Part shown: in pieces, positions 23,528 to 35,017 of the stretch
How the letters are laid out: each line of letters begins with the position of its first letter
How positions within the stretch are numbered: the first letter of the stretch is position 1
Assembly: GCA_020849475.1 (NCBI GenBank)
Contig: JADLGE010000028.1
Location: 1-37,965 of the forward strand
Source of the DNA: Gammaproteobacteria bacterium
GTDB taxonomy: Bacteria; Pseudomonadota; Gammaproteobacteria; Ga0077536
DNA: 37,965 bases
Direction of reading: 5' to 3'
The notes under the pieces: model-generated
The model's database searches: none
Seen by the model: only the letters and a program-made list of their open reading frames with translations
Told to the model about the DNA's origin: nothing
Translations under genes and position numbers: made by a program

Positions 23528-23659
23528 TTTTCCATCCTCGCTTTGTATGCTCGATATGCCGTCGCCGATTCATGGATACTGAAGCACGCGCGACTTCGGG
23601 CTGGAACGCATGCCACGTGCGCACGGTCTGCCTTGCACTGGGAGAATAAACGAGTCCGC

Positions 23660-24853
23660 ATGAAATTCACTCGATCCCGCGCCGCCCTCGTGGGGATGGT
23701 CGCGATGTTGGCGGCGGGCACGGGCTTGCTGTTGAAGTGGCCATTTGAACGCGCCACCGCGGCGCCTGCCGCAAGCGTGACAGCGGCCCCGGCGCGGCGC
23801 ATCGCGGTCAGCGTCGCGCCCAGTCGACGCGGTGACGTCGACATCATCGTCACCGCGCTCGGCACCGTCACCGCGCGTGACACCGTGACCGTGCACAGCC
23901 GCGTGGATGGTCAGCTGCTGCGCGTGCATTTTCGCGAGGGGCAGGATGTGAAAGCGGGCGAGCTGCTGGCGGAAATTGATCCGCGCCCGTTTCAGATAGC
24001 ACTCGCGCAAGCCCAGGGCCAGCTCGCGCGCGACAGCGCCCTGCTCGACAACGCGCGCCTCGATGTCGCGCGTTACCGCGAGCTCGAGAAGCAGGATTCC
24101 ATCGCCCGTCAGCAGGTCGACGCGCAAGTGGCGCTGGTGCATCAATACGAGGGCGTGGTGCAGGCCGACCGCGCCGCCGTCGATGACGCGCGGCTGCAAC
24201 TCGACTACGCGCGTATCACCGCGCCCATCGGCGGGCGCATCGGTCTGCGGCTGGTCGATGCCGGCAACATGGTGCGCGCCGCTGACAGTACGGGGCTGGC
24301 GGTCATCACCGCCACGCGCCCCATCAGCGTGACGTTCGCGGTGCCGTCGGACCAATTGCCGGCCATCCGCGCGCGCTTGCGGCGCGGCGCGACGCTCGCA
24401 GTCGAGGCCTTCGCGCGCGACGGCGCCAAAGCCCTGGCCCGCGGCCGCCTGGTGAGTCTCGACAACCAAATCGACACCACCACCGCCAGCTTGAAGCTCA
24501 AGGCCGAATTCGCCAACGACGACGACGCGCTGTTCCCCAATCAATTCGTCAACATTGCCCTGCATGTCGAGACCCGTCAGGGCGTGGTGCTGCTGCCGGC
24601 GGCCGCCGTGCAGCGTGGCCAGGACGGCGCCTTCGTCTACGTGGTCGATGACGAAGGACTGGCGCGGCGCCGCGCCATCGTCACCGGCGCCAGCATCGGC
24701 GACGAAGTGGTGGCGGACAGCGGTCTCGATGCCGGTGCAACGCTGGTGGTCGAAGGCATCGACAAGCTGCGCGATGGCATCGCCGTCGCCGCCACGCCCC
24801 TGCGTGTCGCGCGCGCCGGGCAGCACGAGGACGCAGCAAGCCCGGCACCGTGA
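23660..24853 (+). CDS. mdtA: RND efflux periplasmic adaptor (MdtA-like)
   Basis: Starting at the ATG at 23660 (GGGAGAATAAA upstream), the product has 397 residues. An N-terminal anchor (about 8-28) is followed by a membrane-fusion-protein body: [20 protein letters not shown] (lipoyl half), [20 protein letters not shown], a helical hairpin around [20 protein letters not shown], and [19 protein letters not shown]. There is no lipobox cysteine. Two RND permeases follow, as in mdtABC. The stop overlaps the next gene's GTG (GTGA). It links the inner-membrane pump to the outer-membrane factor. Confidence 0.9.
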   Translation: MKFTRSRAALVGMVAMLAAGTGLLLKWPFERATAAPAASVTAAPARRIAVSVAPSRRGDVDIIVTALGTVTARDTVTVHSRVDGQLLRVHFREGQDVKAGELLAEIDPRPFQIALAQAQGQLARDSALLDNARLDVARYRELEKQDSIARQQVDAQVALVHQYEGVVQADRAAVDDARLQLDYARITAPIGGRIGLRLVDAGNMVRAADSTGLAVITATRPISVTFAVPSDQLPAIRARLRRGATLAVEAFARDGAKALARGRLVSLDNQIDTTTASLKLKAEFANDDDALFPNQFVNIALHVETRQGVVLLPAAAVQRGQDGAFVYVVDDEGLARRRAIVTGASIGDEVVADSGLDAGATLVVEGIDKLRDGIAVAATPLRVARAGQHEDAASPAP

Positions 24854-27800
24854 ATCCTTCGCGTCCCTTCATTCTGCGGCCGGTAGCCACTTCGCTGGTG
24901 ATGGTTGGCATTCTGCTGGCCGGGCTCATCGCCTATCGCCTGCTGCCGAGCGCGGCGCTGCCGCAGGTCGATTACCCGACCATCCAGGTCTCGACGCTCT
25001 ATCCCGGCGCGAGTCCCGAGGTCATGACCTCCACCGTCACCGCGCCGCTCGAACGACAGTTCGGACAGATGCCGGGCCTGAAGCAGATGCTGTCGACGAG
25101 TTCGGCCGGCGCCTCGGTGGTGACGCTGACCTTCACGCTCAATCTCGCGCTCGATGTCGCCGAGCAGCAGGTGCAGGCCGCCATCAATGCCGCCAGCAGC
25201 TTCCTGCCGCAGGACCTGCCCATGCCGCCGGTCTACAACAAGGTCAATCCGGCCGACGCGCCGGTCTTGAGTCTCGCCATTACCGCCCACGGCCTGCCGC
25301 TGCCCAAGGTGCATGAAATCATCGACACGCGCCTGATACCCAAGCTCGCCCAAGTGTCGGGGGTGGGCATGGTGAGTCTCGCCGGCGGCCAGAAGCCGGC
25401 GGTGCGTGTGCAGTTGAATCCGCGCGCGCTGGCGGCCAATGGTCTGAATCTCGACGATGTGCGCAACGCCATCAGCAATGCCAACGTCAACGCGCCCAAG
25501 GGCAGCGTCGATGGGCCGCTGCGCGCCGCGACCTTGAACGCCAACGATCAACTGCGCAGCGCCGATGAATATCGTCAGCTGGTGCTGCGCTATCGCAACG
25601 GCGCGGCCTTGCGCTTGCAGGACGTCGCGAGCGTCAGCGACGGCGCCGAGAACGCCGAACTCGCGGCCTGGGCCAATGGCGCCGAGGCCTTGATAGTGAA
25701 CGTGCAGCGTCAGCCCGGCGCCAATGTCATCGACACCGTCGACAGCATTCAGGCCTTGCTGCCGCAGCTCACCGCGAGCCTGCCGGCCGCCATCAAGATT
25801 GAAGTGCTGAACGACCGCACGCGCACCATCCGTGCCTCGATAGACGGCGTGCGCCACGAATTGCTGCTGTCGATAGCGCTGGTGGTGGGTGTGATCTTCC
25901 TGTTCCTGCGCAGCGCGCCGGCCACGCTCATCCCGAGCATCGCCATTCCCTTGTCGCTGGTCGGCACGTTCGCCGGCATGTATCTCGCAGGCTTCAGCAT
26001 CAACAACCTGACACTCATGGCGCTGACCATCGCCACCGGTTTCGTGGTCGACGATGCGATCGTCGTCATCGAGAACATCGCGCGCCACATCGAGCACGGT
26101 GAAACGCCATTGCAGGCGGCCCTCAAGGGCTCCGAAGAAATTGGCTTCACCATCATCTCGCTGACCTTGAGCCTGCTCGCGGTGCTGATTCCCCTGCTCT
26201 TCATGCAGGACGTGGTCGGCCGCCTGTTCTTCGAATTCGCCGCGACACTGGCCATGGCGATTCTGATCTCGGCGTTTCTGGCCCTGACCCTGGTGCCGGC
26301 CTTGTGCGCGCGCTTCTTGCGCGCGCACAAGCCAACGCCCGCTGCGCGCGGCGGCGTGTTCGCAGGTTTGACCGCGTTGTACGGCCGCGCGCTACACGGT
26401 GTGCTCGAGCATTCAGTGCTGACCGTGCTGCTCGCGCTCGCCACGCTGGGCTTGACGGTGCTGCTGTATATCACCGTGCCCAAGGGCTTCTTCCCCGTGC
26501 AGGACACCGGACTGTTGCAAGCCACCACCCAGGCGCCGGCCTCGATATCCTTCGCCGCCATGGCCGAGCGCAGCCAGGCCGCGACGCGCATCGTGCTGGC
26601 CGACCCGGCGGTGGCAACGGTGTCGTCGCTGGTCGGTGTGGACGGCAGCAACCCGACGCTGAACAGCGGGCGCATGCTCATCAATCTCAAGCCGCTGGGC
26701 GCGCGACGCGATGACGCGCAGACGGTCATGCAGCGTCTCGACATGGCGCTCACCGCCGTGCAGGGCATGGAAGTCTATCTGCAGCCGGTGCAGGACCTGA
26801 CCATAGAAACGCGGATGTCGCGCACCCAGTATCAATTCAGCCTCAAGGCCGGCAGCTTCGATGAACTCTCGCATTGGGTGCCGCCGCTGCTCGAACGCTT
26901 GCGCGCGCGCCCGGAACTGGCCGATGTCGCGAGCGACCTGCAGGACGACGGCCTGGTCGCCGAGCTCGCCATCGATCGGGATACCGCCAGTCGCCTCGGC
27001 ATTACCTCCGCGGACATCGACAACGCGCTGTACAACGCCTTTGGCCAACGCCTGGTGTCGACGGTCTTCACCCAGAGCAATCTCTACCGCGTGGTGCTGG
27101 AAGTGGCGCCGCCCTGGCAGCAGGGCCTGGCGGCGCTCGAGCATGTGCACCTCATCGGTAGCGACGGCCGGCCGGTGGCGCTGTCGCGGCTGGTGCACGT
27201 CGAGGAAAAGCGCGGTTTGCTGGCCATCAATCACAGCGCGCAATTCCCGGCCGCGACCATCTCCTTCAATCTCGCGCCGGGTGTGGCGCTGGGCGCGGCG
27301 CTGACGGCCATCGACACCGTCAAGCGAGAGCTCGAACTGCCGGCCAGCATCGAAAGCCAGCTCGAGGGCGCGGCGCTGGCCTTCGATGCTTCACTGTCGA
27401 ACACGCTGCTGTTGATCCTTGCCGCGGTGGTGGTGATGTACATCGTGCTTGGCGTGCTGTACGAGAGTTACATCCATCCCGTCACGATTCTGTCGACGCT
27501 GCCGTCGGCGGCGGTCGGTGCGCTGCTGGCCTTGCTGGCGGCGGACGCCGAGCTCGGCATCGTGGCCGTGATCGGCATCGTGCTCCTGATCGGCATCGTC
27601 AAGAAAAACGCCATCATGATGATCGACTTCGCGCTGGTCGCCGAACGCGAGCGCGGCATGAGTGCGCGCGATGCCATCCACGAAGCCTGTCTGCTGCGTC
27701 TGCGGCCGATACTCATGACCACCTTCGCCGCGCTGCTGGCGGCGCTGCCGCTGATGCTGAGCCAGGGCATGGGCGCGGAACTGCGCCAGCCCCTGGGCCT

Positions 27801-27918
27801 GACCATGGTCGGTGGCCTCCTGGTGAGTCAGCTCCTGACCTTGTTCACCACGCCCGCGATTTATCTCTGCTTCGCGCGCTACACCTCGCCGCGTAGCTCG
27901 CTGGAGGCCGACGCGTGA
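24850..27918 (+). CDS. mdtB: RND efflux permease (MdtB-like)
   Basis: The product has 1022 residues from a GTG start overlapping the adaptor's stop. It has the HAE1-type RND plan: N-terminal helix [20 protein letters not shown] (in part), two large periplasmic loops and 12 membrane helices. Helix 4 has [10 protein letters not shown] with Asp401/Asp402, and helix 10 has [14 protein letters not shown] with Lys919, the proton-relay residues of AcrB-type pumps. In MdtABC two different permeases form a heterotrimer; this gene and the next fit that. Substrates in E. coli include bile salts and novobiocin, but here they are unknown. Confidence 0.92.
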   Translation: MNPSRPFILRPVATSLVMVGILLAGLIAYRLLPSAALPQVDYPTIQVSTLYPGASPEVMTSTVTAPLERQFGQMPGLKQMLSTSSAGASVVTLTFTLNLALDVAEQQVQAAINAASSFLPQDLPMPPVYNKVNPADAPVLSLAITAHGLPLPKVHEIIDTRLIPKLAQVSGVGMVSLAGGQKPAVRVQLNPRALAANGLNLDDVRNAISNANVNAPKGSVDGPLRAATLNANDQLRSADEYRQLVLRYRNGAALRLQDVASVSDGAENAELAAWANGAEALIVNVQRQPGANVIDTVDSIQALLPQLTASLPAAIKIEVLNDRTRTIRASIDGVRHELLLSIALVVGVIFLFLRSAPATLIPSIAIPLSLVGTFAGMYLAGFSINNLTLMALTIATGFVVDDAIVVIENIARHIEHGETPLQAALKGSEEIGFTIISLTLSLLAVLIPLLFMQDVVGRLFFEFAATLAMAILISAFLALTLVPALCARFLRAHKPTPAARGGVFAGLTALYGRALHGVLEHSVLTVLLALATLGLTVLLYITVPKGFFPVQDTGLLQATTQAPASISFAAMAERSQAATRIVLADPAVATVSSLVGVDGSNPTLNSGRMLINLKPLGARRDDAQTVMQRLDMALTAVQGMEVYLQPVQDLTIETRMSRTQYQFSLKAGSFDELSHWVPPLLERLRARPELADVASDLQDDGLVAELAIDRDTASRLGITSADIDNALYNAFGQRLVSTVFTQSNLYRVVLEVAPPWQQGLAALEHVHLIGSDGRPVALSRLVHVEEKRGLLAINHSAQFPAATISFNLAPGVALGAALTAIDTVKRELELPASIESQLEGAALAFDASLSNTLLLILAAVVVMYIVLGVLYESYIHPVTILSTLPSAAVGALLALLAADAELGIVAVIGIVLLIGIVKKNAIMMIDFALVAERERGMSARDAIHEACLLRLRPILMTTFAALLAALPLMLSQGMGAELRQPLGLTMVGGLLVSQLLTLFTTPAIYLCFARYTSPRSSLEADA

Positions 27919-30900
27919 ACTTCATCGCGTTGTTCATCGCGCGGCCGGTGGCGACCACCTTGCTCACCCTCGGCATCGCGGTGGCCGGCGTGCTGGCCTT
28001 TCTGTTGCTGCCGGTCGCGCCGCTGCCGCAAATTGATTTCCCTTCCATCATGGTGCAGGCCGCCTTACCGGGCGCCAACCCGGAAACCATGGCCTCGACC
28101 GTGGCCGCGCCGCTCGAGCGCAGCCTGGGTCGCATTGCCGGTGTCACCGAGATGACCTCCAGCAGCGCCCTGGGCACCACCAATATCACGCTGCAGTTCG
28201 ATCTCGACCGTGACATCGACGGCGCCGCCAACGATGTGCAGGCCGCCATCAATGCCGCGCGCGCACTGCTGCCGAGTGGTCTGCCCAGCAATCCGACCTG
28301 GCGCAAAATCAATCCCGCCGATTCGCCGGTGATGGTGCTGGCGCTGCGTTCGGCGGTGGTCACCCAAGGCCAGCTCTACGACGTTGCCGCCAGCGTGCTC
28401 GCGCAGCGCATTTCGCAGGTCGAAGGCATCGGCCAGGTGACGGTCGGCGGCAGCGCATTGCCGGCGGTGCGGGTGGCGATGAAACCGGCTGCCCTCAATC
28501 ACCTGGGTCTCTCGACCGCCGATGTGCGGCACGCCATCACCACCGCCAACGTCAACCTGCCCAAGGGCGCACTGTCCGACGGCGCGCGGCGCTGGCAGAT
28601 TGAAGCGGACACGCAATTGCAGCGCGCGGCCGATTACAAGCAAGTGATCCTTCGCTATCAACAGGGCGCGGCGGTGCGTCTCGGTGATGTCGCCGAGGTG
28701 GAAGATTCGGTGCAGGACGTGCGCAACGCGGGCTTTGCCGAAGGCCGCACCGCAGTGCTCTTGATCCTGAGTCGTCAGCCCGGCGCCAACATCATCGAAG
28801 TGGTGGACAGGGTCAACGCCATGCTGCCGCAGCTGCGCGCCATGATCGCGGCCGACATCGATTTATCGGTGGTGATGGACCGCACGCCGACCATTCGCGC
28901 GTCATTGAATGAAGTCGAACACGCGCTGATGCTGGCGACGGTGCTGGTGGTGACGGTGGTGTTCCTGTTCCTGCGCAATGGCCGCGCGGCCTTGATTCCG
29001 AGCGTGGCGGTGCCGGTGTCGCTGCTCGGCACGTTCGCGGTGATGCACATCGCCGGCTTCAGCCTCAATACGATTTCATTGATGGCGCTGACGGTCGCGA
29101 CCGGCTTCGTGGTCGACGACGCCGTGGTGGTGCTGGAAAACGTCGCGCGCCATATCGACGCCGGCCGCTCGCCGCGTGAAGCGGCGCTGCTCGGCGCGCG
29201 TGAAGTGGCGTCTACCGTGGTCTCGATGAGCGCCTCGCTGGTCGCGGTGTTCATTCCCATCCTGTTGATGGGCGGCCTGGTCGGACGCCTGCTGCGTGAA
29301 TTCTCGGTGACCCTGGCGGCGGCGGTGCTGGTGTCGCTGGTCATTTCTCTCACCACCACGCCGATGATGTGCGCACGCCTGTTGCGCGCCGACGATGGTC
29401 GCAGGCAGGGGCGTTTCATGGCGGCGATGGAATGGGCTTTCGAGGGCAGCCTCGCCGGCTATCGGCGCAGTCTCGACTGGGCGCTGCGTCACCGGCGCCT
29501 GGTGTTGCTGAGCTTTTTTGCGACAGTGGCCTTCAACGTCCATCTCTACATGCAGGTGCCGAAGGGCTTCATGCCCGAGCAGGACACCGGCAAGCTCATG
29601 GGCTTCATGCAGGCCGACCAGGGCATTTCCTTTCAGGCCATGCGCGACAAGATGACCACCATGCTCTCCATCATTCGACGTGACCGGGCGGTCGAAACCA
29701 CCATGGGCGTGGTCGGCGGCCAACGCGGCGGCGGCCAGGTGTTCGTGGCGCTGAAGCCGCTGGCCGCGCGTCATCACAGCGCCAGCGAGGTGATTGCGCG
29801 GCTGCGTCCGCAGCTTGCCAAGGTCGCCGGCGCGACCTTGTATCTGCAGCCGGTGCAGGACGTGCGCGCCGGTGGCCGCGCCGGCAATGCGCAATACCAG
29901 TACACGCTGCGCGCGCAGAGCGTCGATGATTTGCGCGCGTGGGCGCCGCGCGTGCTGGAGGCCTTGCGCAAGCTGCCGGCGCTGGCCGATCTCAATTCCG
30001 ATCAGCAGGACAAGGCCGAGCAGGTGCAGCTGGTGGTCGATCGCGACGCCATCGCGCGGCTTGGCATCACCCAGCGCGACGTCGATGAGACGCTGAACGA
30101 TCTCTACGGCCAGCGCCTGGTGTCGACCATCTATACTCCTGACAACCAATACCGCGTGGTGCTGGAAGGCGAGCGCGCGGTGACCGCCAGCAGCGCGAGC
30201 CTCGCCGATCTGTATCTCATCAATGCCGCTGGTGAGTCGGTGCCGCTCATGCAGGTGGCGCGCGTCGCATCGTCTCCAACCTCGCTCAACGTCAATCACC
30301 AGGGCCAGTTCGCCGCCACCACTTTCACCTTCAACCTGGCGCCCGGTGAGTCCTTGTCCGATGCCACGCGCGACATCAAGCAGGCACTCGCGCAACTCGC
30401 GCTGCCGGCCGGCATCGAGGCGTCTTTCCAAGGCACGGCCAAGGTCTTTCAGGATGCGCTCGCCAACCAGGTGCTGCTGATCATCGCGGCGCTCGCCAGC
30501 GTCTACATCGTGCTCGGCATTCTGTACGAGAGCTATATTCATCCCTTGACGATTCTTTCGACCCTGCCCTCGGCCGGCGTCGGTGCGCTGCTGGCGCTGG
30601 AGCTGTGTCACATGGACTTCAGTCTCATCGCGCTGATTGGTGTGATCCTGCTCATCGGCATCGTCAAGAAGAACGCCATCATGATGGTGGACTTCGCCCA
30701 GGACGCGCGACGCGAGCGGCGCATCGGTGCCGAGCAGGCCATCCGCGAGGCCTGCGTGCTGCGCTACCGGCCGATACTCATGACCACCGTCGCCGCCATG
30801 TTCGGCGCCTTGCCGCTGGCCCTCGGTGCGGGCGATGGCGCCGAGCTGCGCCGGCCGCTGGGCGTGTCGATAGTCGGCGGCCTGGCCTTGAGCCAGCTGC

Positions 30901-30995
30901 TGACGCTGTACACGACGCCAGTCATTTATCTCTATCTTGATCGTCTCTCGACGTGGCCGCGGCGCTGGCGCGCGGCGCGGAGTGTGCAGGCATGA
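27915..30995 (+). CDS. mdtC: RND efflux permease (MdtC-like)
   Basis: The product has 1026 residues from a GTG start overlapping mdtB's stop (GTGA). Helix 4 has [20 protein letters not shown] with Asp401/Asp402; helix 10 has [20 protein letters not shown] with Lys919. The proton relay is intact in both permeases, so neither is an obvious inactive partner. The periplasmic loop has [20 protein letters not shown]. It is translationally coupled to the outer-membrane factor by an ATGA overlap. Expected to form MdtB2C-type heterotrimers (established for E. coli, inferred here). Confidence 0.92.
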   Translation: MNFIALFIARPVATTLLTLGIAVAGVLAFLLLPVAPLPQIDFPSIMVQAALPGANPETMASTVAAPLERSLGRIAGVTEMTSSSALGTTNITLQFDLDRDIDGAANDVQAAINAARALLPSGLPSNPTWRKINPADSPVMVLALRSAVVTQGQLYDVAASVLAQRISQVEGIGQVTVGGSALPAVRVAMKPAALNHLGLSTADVRHAITTANVNLPKGALSDGARRWQIEADTQLQRAADYKQVILRYQQGAAVRLGDVAEVEDSVQDVRNAGFAEGRTAVLLILSRQPGANIIEVVDRVNAMLPQLRAMIAADIDLSVVMDRTPTIRASLNEVEHALMLATVLVVTVVFLFLRNGRAALIPSVAVPVSLLGTFAVMHIAGFSLNTISLMALTVATGFVVDDAVVVLENVARHIDAGRSPREAALLGAREVASTVVSMSASLVAVFIPILLMGGLVGRLLREFSVTLAAAVLVSLVISLTTTPMMCARLLRADDGRRQGRFMAAMEWAFEGSLAGYRRSLDWALRHRRLVLLSFFATVAFNVHLYMQVPKGFMPEQDTGKLMGFMQADQGISFQAMRDKMTTMLSIIRRDRAVETTMGVVGGQRGGGQVFVALKPLAARHHSASEVIARLRPQLAKVAGATLYLQPVQDVRAGGRAGNAQYQYTLRAQSVDDLRAWAPRVLEALRKLPALADLNSDQQDKAEQVQLVVDRDAIARLGITQRDVDETLNDLYGQRLVSTIYTPDNQYRVVLEGERAVTASSASLADLYLINAAGESVPLMQVARVASSPTSLNVNHQGQFAATTFTFNLAPGESLSDATRDIKQALAQLALPAGIEASFQGTAKVFQDALANQVLLIIAALASVYIVLGILYESYIHPLTILSTLPSAGVGALLALELCHMDFSLIALIGVILLIGIVKKNAIMMVDFAQDARRERRIGAEQAIREACVLRYRPILMTTVAAMFGALPLALGAGDGAELRRPLGVSIVGGLALSQLLTLYTTPVIYLYLDRLSTWPRRWRAARSVQA

Positions 30996-32398
30996 GGGTC
31001 GTGCGATTTTTCCCCGTGGCGCTGCTCATGTTGCTCAACGCCTGCACGCTGGGCCCGGATTTCCAGCGACCGACATTGACGACGCCGACGGCCTGGAAAG
31101 AGCGCGGTGATTGGCAGCCGGCGCAGACCGCGGTGCCGCCGGCCGGTGAATGGTGGCGGGTGTATGGCGATACCACGCTCGATGCGCTGGTCGCGCGCGT
31201 CAGCGTCGACAATCACAATCTCGCCGCCGCCGAGGCCAGCCATCGCGCCGCGTTGGCGGCGGTGCTAAGCGCGCGCGCCGCGCTGCTGCCGAGTGTCGGC
31301 GCCGATGTGCAGGTGACGCGCAGTCGCGGCGCGCAGAACAGCGGCAACGCGGTCACCGCCGGAGGCGGTTCCGCCGCCCGCACCCTGGCGCGCGTGGCGG
31401 GTTCCATGAGCTGGGAGCTCGACCTGTGGGGACGCGTGCGCCGCAGTGTTGAACAGGCCAAGGCCAATGCCGCCGCCAGCGCCGCCGATCTCGATGCCCT
31501 GCGCTTGAGCATGCGCGGCGCGGTGGTCAGCACCTATGTGAGCCTGCGCGTCGCGCAGGCCGAGCGTCGCCTGCTCGATGACAACGTCGCGGCGCTGCGT
31601 CGCGCGCTTGAAATCACGCGTAATCGCTACCGGGTGGGCGTGGCGGCGCGCCTTGATGTCAGCCAGGCCGAAACCCAGCTCGCCGGCACCGAAGCGCAGG
31701 CGCTCGATGTCGGTGTGCGCCTCGCCACGCTTGAGCATGCGCTCGCCAATCTGGTGGGCGTGGCGCCGGCGGATTTCACGCTCGCGGATGGCGCGACGCT
31801 GCCGGCGTTGCCGGCCATTGCCGCCAGCCTGCCTTCAAGCCTCGTCGAGCGGCGCCCCGACATCATCGCCGCCGAACAACGCGTGGCGGCCGCCAACGCC
31901 GACATCGGTATCGCCGAGGCCGCGTGGTTCCCGACTTTGAGCCTCGGCGCCTCGGCCGGCTTTCAGCATTCCAATCTGATTGACGTGATGTCCTTGCCCT
32001 ATCACTTCTGGTCGCTCGGCCCAACGCTGGCCGGCGCCTTGTTCGACGGCGGTTTGCGCAAGGGGCAGAAGGCCGAAGCCGTCGCGCGCTATGAACAAAG
32101 CGCCGCGCAATATCGCCAGACCGTGCTCGACGCGTTCGTCGAAGTGGAAGACCAGCTCGCGACCCTGCGCGTGCTGGCCGATGAAGCGCAGGCCCAGGCG
32201 CGCGCCGCCGCCAGCGCCGCCGAGTCGCAGCATCTCGCCGAGCATCAATACAAGGCTGGCACCGTCAGCTATCTCACCGTGGTGACGGCGCAGACCAATG
32301 CCTTGAATGCCGCGCGCAGCGCGCTCGAGATCGAAGGCCGGCGCCTGTTGGCGAGCGCGGCCTTGATGCAGGCCTTGGGCGGCGGGATTGCCCAATGA
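30992..32398 (+). CDS. Outer-membrane efflux lipoprotein (NodT/OprM family)
   Basis: I place the start at the ATG overlapping mdtC's stop, giving 468 residues. Residues 1-17 are a lipoprotein signal with lipobox LLNAC (Cys18), followed by TLGPDFQRPTL, the typical NodT/OprM N-terminus. Two repeats of the outer-membrane efflux fold follow, with SWELDLWGRVRRSVEQAKA, RNRYRVGVAARLDVSQAETQ, VERRPDIIAAEQRVAAANAD and EHQYKAGTVSYLTVVTAQ. It is a trimeric TolC-like channel. E. coli mdtABC lacks a local channel and uses TolC, whereas this operon carries its own. Confidence 0.93.
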   Translation: MRVVRFFPVALLMLLNACTLGPDFQRPTLTTPTAWKERGDWQPAQTAVPPAGEWWRVYGDTTLDALVARVSVDNHNLAAAEASHRAALAAVLSARAALLPSVGADVQVTRSRGAQNSGNAVTAGGGSAARTLARVAGSMSWELDLWGRVRRSVEQAKANAAASAADLDALRLSMRGAVVSTYVSLRVAQAERRLLDDNVAALRRALEITRNRYRVGVAARLDVSQAETQLAGTEAQALDVGVRLATLEHALANLVGVAPADFTLADGATLPALPAIAASLPSSLVERRPDIIAAEQRVAAANADIGIAEAAWFPTLSLGASAGFQHSNLIDVMSLPYHFWSLGPTLAGALFDGGLRKGQKAEAVARYEQSAAQYRQTVLDAFVEVEDQLATLRVLADEAQAQARAAASAAESQHLAEHQYKAGTVSYLTVVTAQTNALNAARSALEIEGRRLLASAALMQALGGGIAQ

Positions 32399-32472
32399 AC
32401 GCCAGCATGTCTCTCTCAAGTTGACCCACAGAAGAGTGCCCTCCCACCTTGCAAGGCCTGCGTCCCCATGCT

Positions 32473-32506
32473 GTATTCCCGTGAGCTCAAACCGACAGGG
32501 GAATAC
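32473..32506 (+). promoter_or_regulatory. Inverted repeat covering the amidase ribosome-binding site
   Basis: GTATTCCC (32473-32480) pairs perfectly with GGGAATAC (32499-32506). The right arm contains the Shine-Dalgarno-like AGGGGAA for the ATG at 32510, so the hairpin would hide the start in mRNA. Whether it is used is unknown. Confidence 0.45.
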
Positions 32507-32509
32507 GCG

Positions 32510-33934
32510 ATGGCCGCCGTGACTTCGGATCTGTGCTACCTCACCGCCACGGAAGCGCTGGCAGCATTCAAGGCCAGGAAGCTGTCACCGCTGGAGCTCA
32601 TGCAGGCCGTGATCGCGCGCTGCGAGACGGTCAACCCCAAGGTCAATGCCATCACCTACGACTTCTACGAGCGCGCCTTGAAGCAGGCGCGCGCGGCGGA
32701 GAAAGTCTACGCGGCACGCAAGCCGCGGCCACGGGCGCTGGAAGGCATATCGGTCGCCGTCAAGGATTTCCACCCGGTCAAAGGTGAAATCACCACTTTC
32801 GGTTCGAGGATTTTCGAGCACAATCGCCCCGACTACACCGCCGCCACGGTCGAGCGTCTGTTCAAGGCCGGCGCCATCATGCATGCGCGTTCGACCACGC
32901 CCGAGTTCGCCTACTCGGGCAACACCCACAGCCCGCTGTGGGGCCAGACGCGCAACCCGTGGAATCTCGATTACGTGTCCGGTGGCTCATCGGGCGGTTC
33001 GGGCGCGATGGTGGCTGCGGGCATGACCACCCTCGCCGACGGCACCGACGGCGGCGGTTCGATACGCATTCCCGCCTCGGCCTGCGGCGTGGTCGGTTAC
33101 AAGGCGCCTTTCGGGCGCAATCCTCTCGATCGCGATCATCCGCTCGAGTCCTTGCTGCACTACGGCCCCATCACGCGCAGCGTGGCCGATGCCGCGCTCA
33201 TGCAGAACGTGATGTCCGGCCCGCATGCCGACGACCTGTGCTCGCTGCCCGACAAAGTCGTGATTCCCGAATCCTTCGAAAGCCTCAAGGGCTGGAAGGT
33301 CGCGCTGTCGGTCGACCTTGGTTACGTGCAAGTCGACCCGGAAGTCGAGCGCAATACGCGCGCCGCCGCCGAAGTGTTCCGCAAGCTCGGCTGCACGGTC
33401 GAGGAAGTCGACCTCGGCTGGGACTGGGGTGTGCTTGATTGCTGGCTGACCTGGTGGGAAGGTTTGTTTGCCGGTGTCGCCGCGCAATACCTGCCGCGCT
33501 GGCGCTATGAAATGGATCCCTTCGTCGTCAATCTGCTCGACAAGGGCCGCGCGCACGACGGCATGCGTCTGTATCAATGCAATCTCAAGCGCGGTGACAT
33601 GTGGCGCAAGCTGGCGCCCATCGTCAACAAGTACGACGTGCTGCTGTGTCCGACCCTGGCGGTGCCGGCGGTCAAGACCGACCACGACGAATTCAGCACC
33701 AGCTACACCATCAACGGCAAGCCGGTGAATGCTTACGTCGGCTGGATCATGACCCACGGCTTCAACCTCGTCAGCCAGTGCCCGGCCATGAGTGTGCCTA
33801 GCGGCTTCAGCAAATCCGGTGTGCCCACCGGCCTGCAGATAGTGGCGCGGCCCTTCGATGACTTACGCGTGTTTCGCGCCGCGAGCGCGTTTGAACAGGC
33901 CAAGCCGTGGCGCCGGAAGAAGCCGACGGTGTAG
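32510..33934 (+). CDS. Amidase (amidase-signature family)
   Basis: The start at 32510 (MAAVTSDLCYLTATEALAAF) has AGGGGAA upstream and gives 474 residues. An in-frame ATG at 32468 would add 14 residues and has no good site. The Ser-cisSer-Lys triad is complete: Lys85 in SVAVKDF, the GGSSGGSG stretch (Ser160/161) and nucleophile Ser184 in DGGGSIRIPASACG. The C-terminal QCPAMSVPSGFSKSGVPTGL is typical. Amidase-signature enzymes hydrolyse amides to acid and ammonia; substrate unknown. It stands between the efflux operon and an aldo/keto reductase and is not clearly in either unit. Confidence 0.92.
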   Translation: MAAVTSDLCYLTATEALAAFKARKLSPLELMQAVIARCETVNPKVNAITYDFYERALKQARAAEKVYAARKPRPRALEGISVAVKDFHPVKGEITTFGSRIFEHNRPDYTAATVERLFKAGAIMHARSTTPEFAYSGNTHSPLWGQTRNPWNLDYVSGGSSGGSGAMVAAGMTTLADGTDGGGSIRIPASACGVVGYKAPFGRNPLDRDHPLESLLHYGPITRSVADAALMQNVMSGPHADDLCSLPDKVVIPESFESLKGWKVALSVDLGYVQVDPEVERNTRAAAEVFRKLGCTVEEVDLGWDWGVLDCWLTWWEGLFAGVAAQYLPRWRYEMDPFVVNLLDKGRAHDGMRLYQCNLKRGDMWRKLAPIVNKYDVLLCPTLAVPAVKTDHDEFSTSYTINGKPVNAYVGWIMTHGFNLVSQCPAMSVPSGFSKSGVPTGLQIVARPFDDLRVFRAASAFEQAKPWRRKKPTV

Positions 33935-34023
33935 GGCGCATCGCCTCGTCGCGAACCTGACGCGCGCGGCGTCGAGTAGACTGTCGCGACGCCCAACAAC
34001 GCCCTAGCGCGTCAGGAGATTCC

Positions 34024-35010
34024 ATGAAAAACCGCACCCTCGGCCGTTCCGGCATCAGCGTCTCCGCCATCGGTCTCGGCTGCATGGGCATGTCGGAATT
34101 CTATGGCGCGTCCAACGAGCAGCAGTCGCTGGCGGTCATCCATGAAGCGTTGGCACTGGGCGTGAATTTTTTCGATTCGGCCGATGCCTACGGTCCATTC
34201 ACCAATGAGGTGCTGCTCGGCAAGGCGCTGAAGGGCCGCCGTGACGAGGCCGTGATCGCAACCAAGTTCGGCAATCGTCGCGGTGACCAGGGTGAATTTC
34301 TCGGCATCTGCGGCACGCCGGCATTCGTGAAGAGCGCCTGCGATGCGAGCTTGAAGCGTCTTGGTGTCGATTACATCGATGTTTATTACCAGCATCGCGT
34401 CGACCCGACGGTCGCCATCGAGGAAACCGTGGGCGCGATGGCGGAGTTGGTCAAAGCGGGCAAGGTGCGCGCACTCGGCATGTCGGAAGCGGCGCCGGCC
34501 ACGCTGCGTCGCGCCGCCGCCGTGCATCCCATCGCCGCGCTGCAGACCGAGTATTCGTTATGGTCGCGCGAGCCCGAGGACGAACTGCTCGCCACCTGTC
34601 GTGAACTCGGCGTCGCCTTCGTCGCCTACAGCCCGCTCGGGCGCGGCATGCTGTCGGGCCAGATCCGTTCGCTGGACGACCTTGAGGCCAATGACTTCCG
34701 CCGCAGCACGCCGCGATTCCAGGGCGAGAATTTCCAGAAGAATCTCGATGTTGTCGATGAAGTGAACAAGCTCGCGGCCGCGCGTGGCTGCGCCGCGGCG
34801 CAACTGGCGCTGGCATGGGTGCTGGCGCAGGGTGACGACATCGTGCCGATACCGGGCACCCGTTCCATCGAACGCCTGCGCGACAACGCCGCAGCGGTGG
34901 CGCTGTCGCTCAGTGCGGCTGATCTGGCGGCCATCGAGGCGGTGGCGCCCAAGGGTTTTGCGCTCGGCACACGTTATGACGCGGGGCGCATGAAAGCGCT
35001 CGGTCTGTAG
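34024..35010 (+). CDS. Aldo/keto reductase
   Basis: This 328-residue AKR has a strong AGGAGATTCC ribosome-binding site before the ATG. The N-terminus [20 protein letters not shown] and MGMSEFYG, the tetrad Asp51/Tyr56 ([14 protein letters not shown]), Lys81 (IATKFG) and His124 (YYQHRVD), and the NADPH-binding [14 protein letters not shown] are all present. [12 protein letters not shown] places it near the AKR13/YajO-like group of fungal and bacterial reductases. Reduction of an aldehyde or ketone with NADPH is expected. yheU starts 7 bp after its stop. Confidence 0.92.
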   Translation: MKNRTLGRSGISVSAIGLGCMGMSEFYGASNEQQSLAVIHEALALGVNFFDSADAYGPFTNEVLLGKALKGRRDEAVIATKFGNRRGDQGEFLGICGTPAFVKSACDASLKRLGVDYIDVYYQHRVDPTVAIEETVGAMAELVKAGKVRALGMSEAAPATLRRAAAVHPIAALQTEYSLWSREPEDELLATCRELGVAFVAYSPLGRGMLSGQIRSLDDLEANDFRRSTPRFQGENFQKNLDVVDEVNKLAAARGCAAAQLALAWVLAQGDDIVPIPGTRSIERLRDNAAAVALSLSAADLAAIEAVAPKGFALGTRYDAGRMKALGL

Positions 35011-35017
35011 GCGCGCC

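Noticed and set aside
23616..23625. CGTGCGCACG palindrome before the efflux operon
   Set aside because: A 10-bp GC-rich palindrome is expected by chance in DNA of this composition, and the arms do not extend.
24637..26328. 563-codon open frame antisense to the efflux genes
   Set aside because: It is an antisense shadow of mdtA/mdtB: low-complexity His/Gln/Arg/Gly composition, no motifs, and the sense strand encodes a clear RND system.
29076..30611. 511-codon open frame antisense to mdtC
   Set aside because: Same reason: composition typical of reverse-complement GC-rich codons, no domain.
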